Shown: positions 16,829-25,930, counted from the stretch's first letter. The stretch is 64,000 bases of DNA from Amycolatopsis alba DSM 44262 (GCF_000384215.1 NZ_KB913032.1:4109665-4173664); one strand, 5' to 3'. A program made the numbers and translations. The notes: generated by a model from the sequence alone, not told the origin.

Positions 16829-17434
16829 GTGACCGACGTGCAAACGACCGAGGTAGACCCGCCGTGGGAAGGACTGACCGGTGCCGACCTGCATGCCGCT
16901 TGTATGCGCGCGGCGCGGGCCGGTGACCGCCAGGCGATGGACAGACTTGTGCACGAGCTGACCCCGCTCGTGTGGCATGTCGCGCGGGCGAACGGGCTCG
17001 ATCGCCTGACCGCCGAGGACGTCGTCCAGACGGTATGGCTCGCCCTGTTCAGCCAGCTCGAGAAACTTCGTGACCCCAAGGCGCTCGCCGCCTGGTTGAT
17101 CACGACCACCAGACGTGAAGCCCAACATCCTTTCGGCCGCCGCGCTCAGCCCGTCCCGCTGACCGACGAGCTGGCCGAAAGCATGGAGAGCACCCACCCG
17201 GCCCCCGAAGAGGAAGCCGTCCGCGCCGACCGGGATCGCCGGGTCTGGCGCGCCTTCCTCCGCCTGCCGCACCGCTGTCAGCAGCTCCTTCGGCTGACCG
17301 TGCTCGCCGGGCGAGCCGAGTACCAACTGGTCGCCGAAGCACTCCGCATGCCGCGCGGAAGTGTCGGCCCGACCAGGGGCCGTTGCCTCGAATCGATGCG
17401 CGACCTACTGGCCCACGAAGGGGGAAGCCGATGA
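16829..17434 (+). CDS. ECF-type RNA polymerase sigma factor
   Basis: A 201-residue group 4 sigma factor. Region 2 reads VHELTPLVWHVARANGLDRLTAEDVVQTVWLALFSQLEKLRDPKALAAWL. Region 4 is LRLPHRCQQLLRLTVLAGRAEYQLVAEALRMPRGSVGPTRGRCLESMRDLL. There is no adjacent anti-sigma factor with a zinc motif. Start GTG 16829 is chosen by homology length. Its stop overlaps the next start (ATGA), coupling it to the small beta-domain protein and the CHAT protease. That arrangement suggests that the protease or its partner controls this sigma factor. Confidence 0.9.
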   Translation: MTDVQTTEVDPPWEGLTGADLHAACMRAARAGDRQAMDRLVHELTPLVWHVARANGLDRLTAEDVVQTVWLALFSQLEKLRDPKALAAWLITTTRREAQHPFGRRAQPVPLTDELAESMESTHPAPEEEAVRADRDRRVWRAFLRLPHRCQQLLRLTVLAGRAEYQLVAEALRMPRGSVGPTRGRCLESMRDLLAHEGGSR

Positions 17435-17910
17435 ACGACCTCGGGACGCCGGGGGAGATGACCTCCCCGGGCGATGAGGCCTTGTTAGCCGATATCGGGC
17501 GCTTCATGGACGAATTGGACCCGCCGCCGGGAGATCTGGTGCAGCGGGTTCAGTTCGCGCTCGCGCTCGAAAACCTCGACGTCGAGGTCGCCCGCTGGGA
17601 ACGGATGGACGCCACGGCCGGTGTCCGAGGCAGCGACACCGGCACGATCACCTTCACCGTCAGCGATCTGACGGTGATGATCAACCTCACCAAGATCGGC
17701 AAGAAGCACCGGATCGACGGCTGGCTCGTGCCCGCCGGCGAGTACGGAGTGGAGGTTCGCGTCGCCGAGCACGGCACGAGTTCCACCACCGCCGACGAGG
17801 GAGGGCGGTTCGTGCTGGACAACGTTCCCCAGGGGACCACCCAGATCGTGATCCATCTCGGTGACGTGACCTGCCGCCGGACAGTGGTCACCCCGACAGT
17901 GGTGCTCTGA
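17431..17910 (+). CDS. Small protein with carboxypeptidase regulatory-like beta domain
   Basis: The 159-residue product has an acidic helical N-terminal third (LADIGRFMDELDPPPGDLVQRVQFALALENLDVEVARW). It then has an all-beta C-terminal half with the VEVRVAEHGTSSTTADEGGRFVLDNVPQGTTQIVIH pattern of carboxypeptidase regulatory-like/CNA-B-like domains. It is translationally coupled to the sigma gene and precedes the CHAT gene by 18 bp. Codon 19 is TTA, so bldA could gate the operon. It may act as an adaptor or inhibitor between sigma factor and protease (inference). Confidence 0.8.
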   Translation: MNDLGTPGEMTSPGDEALLADIGRFMDELDPPPGDLVQRVQFALALENLDVEVARWERMDATAGVRGSDTGTITFTVSDLTVMINLTKIGKKHRIDGWLVPAGEYGVEVRVAEHGTSSTTADEGGRFVLDNVPQGTTQIVIHLGDVTCRRTVVTPTVVL

Positions 17911-17928
17911 CCGGACGGCTGTTCCGTT

Positions 17929-20556
17929 ATGCGGCGGGGGTGTGCTCCCATAGTGCGTGTGCCCGCGCCGTCTCCTCCTGTCGTCGATCCCGTAGCCGAA
18001 GAGGCGGCTGACCTCCATCGTCAAGCGAGGGCCGCCGCTTCGGATCACGGCCTCAGCCGGCCGATACGGCTGCTTCGGCGCGCGCTCGCGCTACTGGGGC
18101 CGGTGGACGCGGAACTGGTCGCCCGGTTGGAGATCCGGGTCCGGATCCTGATCAGCCTGGCGGCCGCCGAGGCGGAATTCGTGTCCCAAGAGGACGGTCT
18201 CGCCCGGTTGGACGAGGCGGAACGCATCCGGCTGCTGCTGCCGGGCGGCGACGTCCGCCACGAGCTGCGCTTCGTCGTCGGGCTCCAGCGCGCCGTCGTG
18301 CTGATGCGCGCCGGTCGGCTGGAGGAGTCGCTCGCGCTCAACAACGCCTTCCTCCCCGGTCTCGCCGCCGAGGCAGGCAAATACAGCGCGGTGCTGACCA
18401 GGTCGCTCGTGAACCGCGCTTGGCTGCACCTGGAGATGAGCAATCCGGACGCGGCCTACCGGGACCTGGTCGAGGCGTCGGATCTCGCGGTCGAGCACGG
18501 GCATCGGTTGCTGGAGGGCAAGATCCGGCACAACCTCGGTGATCACGCCCAGTTGCTCGGCGACATCCCGGAAGCGCTGCGTCACTACGAACAGGCCGCC
18601 ACGATCTTCGTGACCGACGGCCCCGGTTCGCTGCCACTCGTCCGGCTCGACCAGGCCAAGGCACTGCTCACCGCGGGTCTCGCCGAAGAAGCGGCGCGGC
18701 ATCTCGACGACGCGATCCCGGAACTCCAGGGCAACGGCGCGGTGCATCTCGTCGCCGAGGCGGAGGTCGCCAGGGCCGGTGCCGCGATCCTGGAGCGTGA
18801 CTACGCGCTGGCGAAGAAGCTCGCGGCGTCGGCTCGACGGAGTTTCCTGCGGCGAGGCAAGGGCCGCTGGGCGGAGATCGCCGCGTTGACCCGGCTCCGC
18901 GCGGACGCGGTGAAGGTGCTGGCGGACCGGGACAAGAAGCCGTCCGCGAAACTGCCCGAGCAACTGGCCGATCTCGCCGTCCGGCTGGCCGAACTCGGTC
19001 TGCGTGACGAAGCGGGCGCGGCCAGGATGTTCGCGGTGCGGCTGCTGATCCGCCGCGACGAGACGGCCGCCGCGCAGGAACTCCTGGCCCAGGTGCCGAA
19101 ACCACGGCAGACCACGCCGATCGACCACCGGATGCTGCTGCGGTTGTGCCGGGCGGAACTCGCGGTGGCTTCGCACCGGCCGCGTTCGGCACTCGCGCAG
19201 GCGCGGGCCGGACTGGTGGAACTCGGCCAGATCCGCGACCGCATGGGCGGGCTCGACCTCGTCTGCGGGACGGCGGCGCACGGTGAGGAACTGGGCAAAC
19301 TCGCGCTGACGCTGGTACTCAAGAAGGCGAGGCGCAGCGGCGCCGGGGCGAAGAGCCTGTTCGCGTGGCTGGAACGCACGCGCGCGCAGGTGTACCGCTA
19401 CGAACCGCTCCCGATCATCGAAGACCCCGCGCTCGCCCGGCACATCAACGAAATGCGGCACGTGCAGGGGACGATCCAGGCGCGGCGGCTGTCCGGCGAA
19501 CCGGTCGGGAAACTCGAGGAACGCTACGACCGGTTGCAGCGGGAGGCGACCCGGCTCGGTTGGTACACCAGCCAATGGGGGCGTCCGCGGCCCGTCTCGG
19601 CACCCGAAGAGGTGGTCGAGCGGCTCGGGGATCGCGTGCTCGTCAGCCTGATGGGGTATCGCGACACCCTGTACGCGGTGGTCGTCGACCGGGGCCGGTT
19701 CCGGCTCCTGAAGCTGGGGCCGCTCGCGGAGATCGTCGAGACCGCGCGGCAGCTGCACGCGGACCTCGACGCGCTGGCCCCGGACAACCTGCCCGCCCCG
19801 CTGGTCGAGGTCGTCACCGGTTCCGCACGCCGCCGGGCGGACAAACTGGACAAGCTGATCTCCGCGTCGCTGGCGAAGACGCTGGAGAACCGCGAGCTGA
19901 TCATCGTGCCGATCGGTTCGCTGTACGCGTTGCCGTGGGGCGCTTTGCCCTCGCTGCACGGGCATCCGGTGTCGATCGCGCCGTCGGCGACCGCCTGGGT
20001 GACCGCGTCCGGGCGGCGGAGCGACGGGCCGGTCCTGCTCGCCGGCGGCCCCGGTGTGCCGGGTTCGGTCGGTGAGGTGCGGAACCTGCGGACGGTGTAC
20101 CCGCAGGCGCGGCTCGTCGACGGGAAGGACGCGACCAGCGACACCGTACTGTCCGCTTTGGACGGTTCCGGGATGGCGCACCTGGTCGCGCACGGCGCGC
20201 ACGAACCGGCGAACGCGTTGTTCTCGCGGCTGGAACTCGTCGGCGGCCCGCTGTACGCGCACGAAACCGCCCGGCTCGCGAAGCCGCCGGAACGGGTGGT
20301 GCTGGCCGCGTGCGAACTCGCGATGAGTCACATCCGGCCGGGTGAGGAGGCGCTCGGGTTCGCCGGGACGCTGCTCGCCAGCGGTTCGCGGACGGTGATC
20401 GGCGCGATCGCGCGGGTCGGGGACAAGGCCGCCGCCGACGCGATGTCCGACCTGCACCGGCGGCTGGCTTCGGGGACCGCGCCCGCTCTGGCGCTCGCCG
20501 AGGCGACCGCCGCCGATCCGCTGCGACGCCCCTTCCTGTGCCTGGGCGCGGGCTGA
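17929..20556 (+). CDS. TPR-CHAT caspase-like peptidase
   Basis: An 875-residue protein. Residues about 20-420 form helical TPR-like repeats (for example ALRHYEQAATIFVTDGPGS). A linker follows, and residues about 580-875 form a CHAT domain, a caspase-HetF clan peptidase. The probable catalytic pair is H755 in VAHGAHE and C795 in LAACELA, 40 residues apart, as in TPR-CHAT proteases of type III CRISPR systems. No CRISPR genes are nearby. Start is ATG 17929; GTG 17953 is possible. It is the last gene of the ECF sigma operon. Confidence 0.88.
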   Translation: MRRGCAPIVRVPAPSPPVVDPVAEEAADLHRQARAAASDHGLSRPIRLLRRALALLGPVDAELVARLEIRVRILISLAAAEAEFVSQEDGLARLDEAERIRLLLPGGDVRHELRFVVGLQRAVVLMRAGRLEESLALNNAFLPGLAAEAGKYSAVLTRSLVNRAWLHLEMSNPDAAYRDLVEASDLAVEHGHRLLEGKIRHNLGDHAQLLGDIPEALRHYEQAATIFVTDGPGSLPLVRLDQAKALLTAGLAEEAARHLDDAIPELQGNGAVHLVAEAEVARAGAAILERDYALAKKLAASARRSFLRRGKGRWAEIAALTRLRADAVKVLADRDKKPSAKLPEQLADLAVRLAELGLRDEAGAARMFAVRLLIRRDETAAAQELLAQVPKPRQTTPIDHRMLLRLCRAELAVASHRPRSALAQARAGLVELGQIRDRMGGLDLVCGTAAHGEELGKLALTLVLKKARRSGAGAKSLFAWLERTRAQVYRYEPLPIIEDPALARHINEMRHVQGTIQARRLSGEPVGKLEERYDRLQREATRLGWYTSQWGRPRPVSAPEEVVERLGDRVLVSLMGYRDTLYAVVVDRGRFRLLKLGPLAEIVETARQLHADLDALAPDNLPAPLVEVVTGSARRRADKLDKLISASLAKTLENRELIIVPIGSLYALPWGALPSLHGHPVSIAPSATAWVTASGRRSDGPVLLAGGPGVPGSVGEVRNLRTVYPQARLVDGKDATSDTVLSALDGSGMAHLVAHGAHEPANALFSRLELVGGPLYAHETARLAKPPERVVLAACELAMSHIRPGEEALGFAGTLLASGSRTVIGAIARVGDKAAADAMSDLHRRLASGTAPALALAEATAADPLRRPFLCLGAG

Positions 20557-20614
20557 AGGCCTTCCCCGCGTCTCGTACGGTTCCCTTGACCACTCCCTGC
20601 ACGGCCATGAGCTA

Positions 20615-20664
20615 CCCACAGGAGTTGTCCACAACCATCGCCACCTGTGGACAACTCCTGTGGG
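20615..20664. terminator. Terminator hairpin containing two inverted DnaA-box sequences
   Basis: Perfect 19-nt arms (20615-20633 and 20646-20664) with a 12-nt loop between convergent genes. Each arm contains TTGTCCACA, the actinobacterial DnaA-box consensus (20625-20633, and inverted at 20646-20654). Confidence 0.72.
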
Positions 20665-20736
20665 CAGCCCTTCCCGTCGCCCACCACCGATAGACTGGAC
20701 TCGGGGTCGCCCCCCTGGGACGGGTGGGGGGTGGGG

Positions 20737-21177
20737 TCAGGGGCGTTCGGCGTGTTTCACCAGGCGAGTGGCCAGGAGTGAGACCACGGTACGCAGGGCC
20801 GCGCGGGTGGCGGCGCCGGTGCCGGGCACCGATTCGGTGAACTGGCCGGTCCAGCGCAGATCCGTGCCACCGGAGGCGTTCGGCGTGAACGAGACTTCGG
20901 CGCGGTAGTCCTTCAGCGGTGCGAGGCCCGCGAAGCCGTAGACGTGCTTTCGGTCCTGTTCGTACTCCAGTGTCTCTTCGTGAATGTACACCGGCCACAG
21001 GCCGACAGCCCGGACAGCGCCCACTTCGTCCTCGCCCGGCTTCCGCGCCCAGCGCGAGTGGAACACGATCGGCTTCGCCCATTCCGACCATCGGGAACCG
21101 TCGGCTTCCAACGCGAAAAGGGCGGCGGGCGAGGCGCTGCTCGTCCGGTTGATCTCGAAGGAGTACGTCTTGCCCAT
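20737..21177 (-). CDS. SRPBCC family protein
   Basis: A 146-residue START/SRPBCC-fold protein: an N-terminal beta strand and helix (TYSFEINRTSSASPAALFALEADGSRWSEW), a central sheet, and a long C-terminal helix (TRAALRTVVSLLATRLVKHAE). The fold binds hydrophobic ligands. It is divergent from the FUSC gene by 49 bp. Ligand unknown. Confidence 0.85.
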   Translation of the reverse strand: MGKTYSFEINRTSSASPAALFALEADGSRWSEWAKPIVFHSRWARKPGEDEVGAVRAVGLWPVYIHEETLEYEQDRKHVYGFAGLAPLKDYRAEVSFTPNASGGTDLRWTGQFTESVPGTGAATRAALRTVVSLLATRLVKHAERP

Positions 21178-21226
21178 GTGGCGACGATAACCGCTCCAGT
21201 CGCGACGGATAAGTCAAGATAGAGGC

Positions 21227-23191
21227 GTGAGCACCACGCGCCGCGAGATCGCCGCACCGCATTGGCTGGTGCAGCTGCTGCGCAGCACACCGGTTCCCAT
21301 CCCGTGGAACATGGTCGCCCGCGCCGTCCTCGCGCTCGCCGTGCCGCTGGCCGTCGGCTACGCGCTCGGCGACATCGGCGTCGGCGCGCTCATCTCCACC
21401 GGCGCGCTCCCCACCGTCCTGTCCGAATCCGCCGGCCCGTACCGCTACCGCGCCCGTCGGCTCGGCGGCGCCACCGCGGCCGCCGCCGTCGGCTACTTCG
21501 CCGGACTGATCACCGGCGGCGTCCCCGCCGCCTCCATCCCGGTCGTCGTCGCGGTCGCGGCGATCTCCGCGCTGATCAGCGCGGCGGGCAGCAACGCCTC
21601 CGTCGCCGGGCTGCAGATGTTCGTCTTCTGTGTCCTCGGCACCGGCCAGCACGTCACCGGCCTGCGCGTCGAAATCCTCCTCGGCTACTTCTGCGTCGGC
21701 GCCGCCTGGAGCCTGCTCATCGCGCTCGCCACCTGGACCTTCCGCGCCACCAGCCCCGAACGCGGCGCCGTCGCCCACGTCTACGTCGAACTCGCCGCGA
21801 TGCTGTCCGCGACCGACGAAGCCACCTCCCGCGTCGCGCGACACCAGCTCACGACCGCGATGAACACCGCGTACGACCGGCTGCTCACCGCGCGGTCCTG
21901 GCTGTCCGGCCGCGACGCCACCTACCGACAGCTGCTCAACCTGCTGTCGGCCAGCACCCCCGCCGTCGAAGCGTCGGTCGCGATGGTCAACGCCGGCCGC
22001 CGCACCCCGCGCGACGTGATCGACCACTTCATCGCGACCTCCGCCGCCGTACTCGCGAACCAGGAACCCCCGAAACCCCCCGAAGCGCCCGACGACGCCG
22101 ACCCTGTCCTCGCCGCGCTCTACGCCGGACTCGCCCGCATAGGCAAGGGCGACAACCGGAAACGGCGCGAGGTCCAGCCGTGGCACAAACGCCTCCGCGG
22201 CTGGGCGGGCGCGCTCATCTCCGGCCCGCTCACCTGGTTCGCCGCGCTCCGCCTCACGCTGTGCGTCGCGATCGCCGAGATCGTCGCGCTGCTCGTCCCG
22301 TTCGAACGCTCCTACTGGATCACCCTCACCGTCGGCATCGTCCTCAAACCGGACTTCGGCTCGGTCTTCGGCCGCGCCGTCCTGCGCGGCATCGGCACGG
22401 TGATCGGCGTGGGCATCGGCGCGGCCGTGCTCGCCGCGGGCGGCGAAGGCTGGCTGCTGGTCCTGCTGATCGCCGTGTTCGCGGGCGGCGTCGCGGTCGG
22501 CAAGGTCCGCAATTACGGCATCCTCAGCGCCTTCGTGACGCCGCTGATCATCCTGCAGATGGACCTCGCCAGCACCGGAAGCTGGAACGTCGTGCTCGCG
22601 AGGCTCGTCGACACCGTGCTCGGCTGCGCGATCGTCCTGCTCTTCGGCTACCTGCTCTGGCCGGGCAGCCGACGGCCGCAGGTCGGCGGACGGCTCGCCG
22701 ACGGCCTCGACAGCCTGGTGGACTACGTCGACAAGGGCCTCGTGCTCGCGCCGTCCGGCGAAGCCCGCTTGGAACGCTCACGCGCCCGCCGCCGCGCCTA
22801 CCGCGCACTCGCCGACCTGAGGACCGCGTTCCAGCAGGTCGTCGTCGAACCCTCCGCCGCCGGACGGCAGGCCGTCGCCTGGTGGCCCGTGATCGCCGGA
22901 CTCGAACGCGTCGCCGACGCCGTCACCGAGGTCGGCGTCACCCTCGGCCGCGGCGCCCCCGTCCCCGGCGATGCCGACATCGCCCTGCTGACGGCCGCGC
23001 TCGCCGAACTCGCGGCCGCCATCCGCGAGGAACGGGACCCGGCGGAGATGCCGATGCCCGACAACGAACAACTGTCCGGTGTCGTCGACCAGATCGGCGC
23101 CGCCTTCGACGCCGTGCGCGGCCCCGACCTCGTCGAACACGCGCCGCTGCGGCTGGTCCGGCGGTTCCTGCCGTACCACCGCCGCGCCTGA
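21227..23191 (+). CDS. FUSC family membrane protein
   Basis: A 654-residue protein with two hydrophobic domains (about residues 25-180 and 330-490) separated and followed by soluble helical regions. This is the duplicated layout of the FUSC/aromatic acid exporter (AaeB/YccS-like) family. It carries the characteristic YWITLTVGIVLKPDFGS segment. It is probably an efflux protein for aromatic or other small acids. GTG start, divergent from the SRPBCC gene. Confidence 0.88.
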   Translation: MSTTRREIAAPHWLVQLLRSTPVPIPWNMVARAVLALAVPLAVGYALGDIGVGALISTGALPTVLSESAGPYRYRARRLGGATAAAAVGYFAGLITGGVPAASIPVVVAVAAISALISAAGSNASVAGLQMFVFCVLGTGQHVTGLRVEILLGYFCVGAAWSLLIALATWTFRATSPERGAVAHVYVELAAMLSATDEATSRVARHQLTTAMNTAYDRLLTARSWLSGRDATYRQLLNLLSASTPAVEASVAMVNAGRRTPRDVIDHFIATSAAVLANQEPPKPPEAPDDADPVLAALYAGLARIGKGDNRKRREVQPWHKRLRGWAGALISGPLTWFAALRLTLCVAIAEIVALLVPFERSYWITLTVGIVLKPDFGSVFGRAVLRGIGTVIGVGIGAAVLAAGGEGWLLVLLIAVFAGGVAVGKVRNYGILSAFVTPLIILQMDLASTGSWNVVLARLVDTVLGCAIVLLFGYLLWPGSRRPQVGGRLADGLDSLVDYVDKGLVLAPSGEARLERSRARRRAYRALADLRTAFQQVVVEPSAAGRQAVAWWPVIAGLERVADAVTEVGVTLGRGAPVPGDADIALLTAALAELAAAIREERDPAEMPMPDNEQLSGVVDQIGAAFDAVRGPDLVEHAPLRLVRRFLPYHRRA

Positions 23192-23338
23192 TGTGACGGC
23201 AGGCGCCGCGCTCGGTCGAACGCTGACCAGTGACCGCGAGCGCCGACCAACGGCTGGCCAGTGCGAGATTCCGGCGGAAGGGCAGTCGGTCCCGATCTTG
23301 GCGGCTAGGTTGGCGATGTCACCCAGCCGGAGGAGCTC

Positions 23339-24274
23339 ATGATGCGTGTTGCCGCTGCCCAGGTCCGCTGTCCGTGGATGGACCGTGAGGCCGGTGTGCG
23401 CAAGGTGATCGACTTTGTCGGGCGGGCCGCGGAGGCGGCGGTCGAACTCGTCGTGTTCCCGGAGACTTTCCTGCCGGGTTACCCGTTCTGGCTCACTCAG
23501 GCCGGTGGTGCGGGACTCGATGACCCCAAACAGGAGCCGGCCTATGCGGCGTACCAGGAGGCCGCGGTCGAGCTGACCGGCCCCGAGCTGCGCATGATCA
23601 CCGAGTGCGTCCGGGACCAGGGTGTGTTCACCTACCTCGGGATCGCCGAGCGTGGACCGGGACACGGCACCGTGTACTGCACGCTGCTCGCGATCGACCC
23701 GGTGGCCGGGGTATGCGGCGTGCATCGCAAGCTCGTGCCGACCTTCGAGGAACGGATGGTGTGGGGCAACGGGGACGGGCACGGTCTGCGGGTGCACCAG
23801 GTCGGCGGGGCGCGGGTCGGCGGTCTGTGCTGCTGGGAGAACTGGATGCCGTTGGCGCGGCATGCCCTCTACGCGCAGGCTCCCGACCTGCATGTGTCGG
23901 TGTGGCCGGGGTCGACGAGGCTGACCGGCGACATCACCCGCTTCATCGCGCTGGAGGGCCGGATGTACTCACTCGCGGCCGGCGCGCTGATCGACTACGC
24001 GGACGTGCCCGCCGGTTTCCCCCTGCGGGACGCGATCCTGGCGGCCGAGCAGAACTCCCCCTACGACGGCGGATCCGCGATCGCCGGGCCGAACGGCCGG
24101 TGGATCGTCGAACCTGTCAAGGACGAAGAGCGGCTCGTCATCGCCGATATCGACCCCGTGGAAGTGCGGGGCGCCCGGCAGAACGTCGACCCGACCGGGC
24201 GCTACAGCAGGCCGGACGTCTTTCAGGTGACCGTGGACCGGACACGACCGTCCTCCGCGGCCTTCCTCGATTAG
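23339..24274 (+). CDS. Nitrilase family carbon-nitrogen hydrolase
   Basis: A 311-residue member of the nitrilase superfamily with the catalytic triad visible: Glu42 in VVFPETFLPGYPFW, Lys131 in GVHRKLVPTFEER and Cys165 in GGLCCWENWMP. The CWENWMP signature is that of true nitrilases/cyanide-degrading enzymes rather than amidases, so conversion of a nitrile to an acid plus ammonia is likely. ATG 23339 (or 23342) follows GGAGGAG. Substrate unknown. Confidence 0.9.
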   Translation: MMRVAAAQVRCPWMDREAGVRKVIDFVGRAAEAAVELVVFPETFLPGYPFWLTQAGGAGLDDPKQEPAYAAYQEAAVELTGPELRMITECVRDQGVFTYLGIAERGPGHGTVYCTLLAIDPVAGVCGVHRKLVPTFEERMVWGNGDGHGLRVHQVGGARVGGLCCWENWMPLARHALYAQAPDLHVSVWPGSTRLTGDITRFIALEGRMYSLAAGALIDYADVPAGFPLRDAILAAEQNSPYDGGSAIAGPNGRWIVEPVKDEERLVIADIDPVEVRGARQNVDPTGRYSRPDVFQVTVDRTRPSSAAFLD

Positions 24275-24354
24275 CCGCGTGAAGGGCCCGGTCGGCCGGC
24301 GTTCCTCCCGCTCGGTGAACAACCCACCCGGACGGGGGATGGGTGAGCATAGTC

Positions 24355-24370
24355 TCGAACTAATGTTCGA
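24355..24370. promoter_or_regulatory. Perfect LexA/SOS box
   Basis: TCGAAC-TAAT-GTTCGA is an exact match to the actinobacterial SOS box TCGAAC-N4-GTTCGA and extends to 7-bp arms (24354-24371). It ends 21 bp before the ATG at 24392 and 9 bp before a CATAAT -10-like hexamer (24380-24385). Confidence 0.8.
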
Positions 24371-24391
24371 GTTTTCACGCATAATCGACGC

Positions 24392-24730
24392 ATGCTCGAC
24401 ACTGGTGACACGCTGCCGCCGGGGCCGCGTCACCTGCACATGGTGCGGCCCCACCAGCCCGTTTGGGTCGACCTCAAGCTGGTCTATCCCGTAGACGCGA
24501 CGAAAACCCGCCTCCCCGACGGCCTGGACCTGACCGCCACGGTCCCCGGACTGCTGGGCATGTGGCGGGCGACGACGACGGCGCACTGGGTCGGCTGGGT
24601 GACCTTCCAGCTCGGCCCGGTCGGCAGGGGCGGCACCACGCATTCGCAGTGGGTGCTTGCCGAGGCGCTGCGCCCGCGCGAGGAGCGGAACACCTGGTCG
24701 GGAAGCTTCCCCTACGAACGGCGACGGTGA
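24392..24730 (+). CDS. SOS-box-controlled small protein, unknown function
   Basis: The 112-residue product shows no recognised domain. It is soluble with several Trp residues in the second half (GMWRATTTAHWVGWVTFQLG) and a basic C terminus. The CATAAT -10-like element lies only 6 nt before the ATG, so the transcript may be leaderless. The perfect LexA box overlapping this promoter implies DNA-damage induction. The fold resembles a small beta barrel by residue pattern only. The real gene is supported by the promoter and codon bias. Confidence 0.68.
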   Translation: MLDTGDTLPPGPRHLHMVRPHQPVWVDLKLVYPVDATKTRLPDGLDLTATVPGLLGMWRATTTAHWVGWVTFQLGPVGRGGTTHSQWVLAEALRPREERNTWSGSFPYERRR

Positions 24731-24934
24731 ACATCCCGTCTGCTGGACAAGGTTGACCGCGCTCTCCCCGCACGCACACCATGAGTACGTGTCCACCACC
24801 CGGCAGTTCTCGCCGATCCGCTCGGCGAGCGAAGGTGTCGTCGCACTTCTCCTGCGCCGTGGACGTCTGGGTTCACCGCCCGCGTAGCTCCTCATCTCGC
24901 CAAGTCGTCCGACGGTGAAATCCAGGGAGCACGT

Positions 24935-25867
24935 ATGTCCATCGAACTGCCCGACCGTGTCCGTCTCCGCCCCGCGACCGTCCCCGACGGCGGGATCCTC
25001 GAAGGACCGCGCGTGCTGCGGCGCCTGCCGGAGGGCGTCGAAGACCGTCCCTACGAGCTTTTCGCCCTGCGACCGTTGGGACGGGTGATCGGCGCCGAGA
25101 TCGGCGGCGTCGACCTCGCCGAACCCCTGACGCCCGCCCTCCACGCGGAGCTGAACCGCGCGCTGCTGGAGTGGAAGGTGCTGTTCTTCCGCGACCAGGA
25201 CATCACTTCGGCGCACCAGCGCGCGTTCGCCGCCAACTGGGGCGACCTGGAGACGAACCCGTTCATCCCGAAGGGGGAGACCGAAGACACCACCCGGTTC
25301 ACCCGGTCGGCGACCATGCCCGCGTTCGAGAACATCTGGCACGTGGACGTCACGTTCCGGCCCGCGCCGGCACTCGGCTCGGTCCTGCGGCTGATCGAGG
25401 TCCCGCCGGTCGGCGGCGACACGATGTGGGCCGACATGGCCGCCGCCTACGACAACCTGCCCGAAGACGTCCGCGAGCGCGTCGACGGCCTCAACGCGGT
25501 GCACGACTTCATCCCCGGTTTCGCCCGCTTCTCCGACCCGGAACTGCTGCTGCGCCACCAGGACGCCTTCCCGCCGGTCGAGCATCCCGTCGTCCGCACG
25601 CATCCCGAAACCGGGCGGCGCACCCTCTTCGTGAACCAGGCCTTCACGACCCACATCGCCGGCATCGACCGCGACGAGAGCGACAGGCTCCTGCGCTACC
25701 TGTTCAGCCGGGCGCACATCCCGGAATTCCAGGTGCGCTTCGCCTGGAAACCCGGCTCGGTGGCCTTCTGGGACAACCGCGCCACACAGCACTACGCCGT
25801 CAACGACTACCACCCGTACGCGCGAGTGGCCGAACGCGTCGCCATCGTGGGGGACCGGCCGTTCTGA
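24935..25867 (+). CDS. TauD/TfdA family Fe(II)/2-oxoglutarate dioxygenase
   Basis: A 310-residue dioxygenase with the iron-binding HxD motif in IWHVDVTFRPAP, a distal His in WDNRATQHYAVNDYHP, and the 2-oxoglutarate Arg in the following RVAERVAIVGDRPF. The family hydroxylates taurine, sulfonates, chlorophenoxyacids and related compounds; the exact substrate cannot be read. ATG 24935 follows CCAGGGAG. Confidence 0.92.
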   Translation: MSIELPDRVRLRPATVPDGGILEGPRVLRRLPEGVEDRPYELFALRPLGRVIGAEIGGVDLAEPLTPALHAELNRALLEWKVLFFRDQDITSAHQRAFAANWGDLETNPFIPKGETEDTTRFTRSATMPAFENIWHVDVTFRPAPALGSVLRLIEVPPVGGDTMWADMAAAYDNLPEDVRERVDGLNAVHDFIPGFARFSDPELLLRHQDAFPPVEHPVVRTHPETGRRTLFVNQAFTTHIAGIDRDESDRLLRYLFSRAHIPEFQVRFAWKPGSVAFWDNRATQHYAVNDYHPYARVAERVAIVGDRPF

Positions 25868-25930
25868 GGTTGTCCCCGCGACGGGTGATCGTCGAGGCGG
25901 CTTCACCGGTACCTGTGTGACGATTGGGGC

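Noticed and set aside
17929..20556. Type III CRISPR TPR-CHAT (Craspase) component
   Set aside because: No gRAMP/Cas7-11, repeats or other cas genes are present; the partner is an ECF sigma factor.
18091..20634. An 847-residue minus-strand frame opposite the CHAT gene
   Set aside because: Mirror of a strongly coding gene, with Arg/Gln/Asp bias and no motifs.
24731..24934. Small genes between the SOS-controlled gene and the TauD gene
   Set aside because: Short frames on both strands lack ribosome binding sites and clear codon bias.
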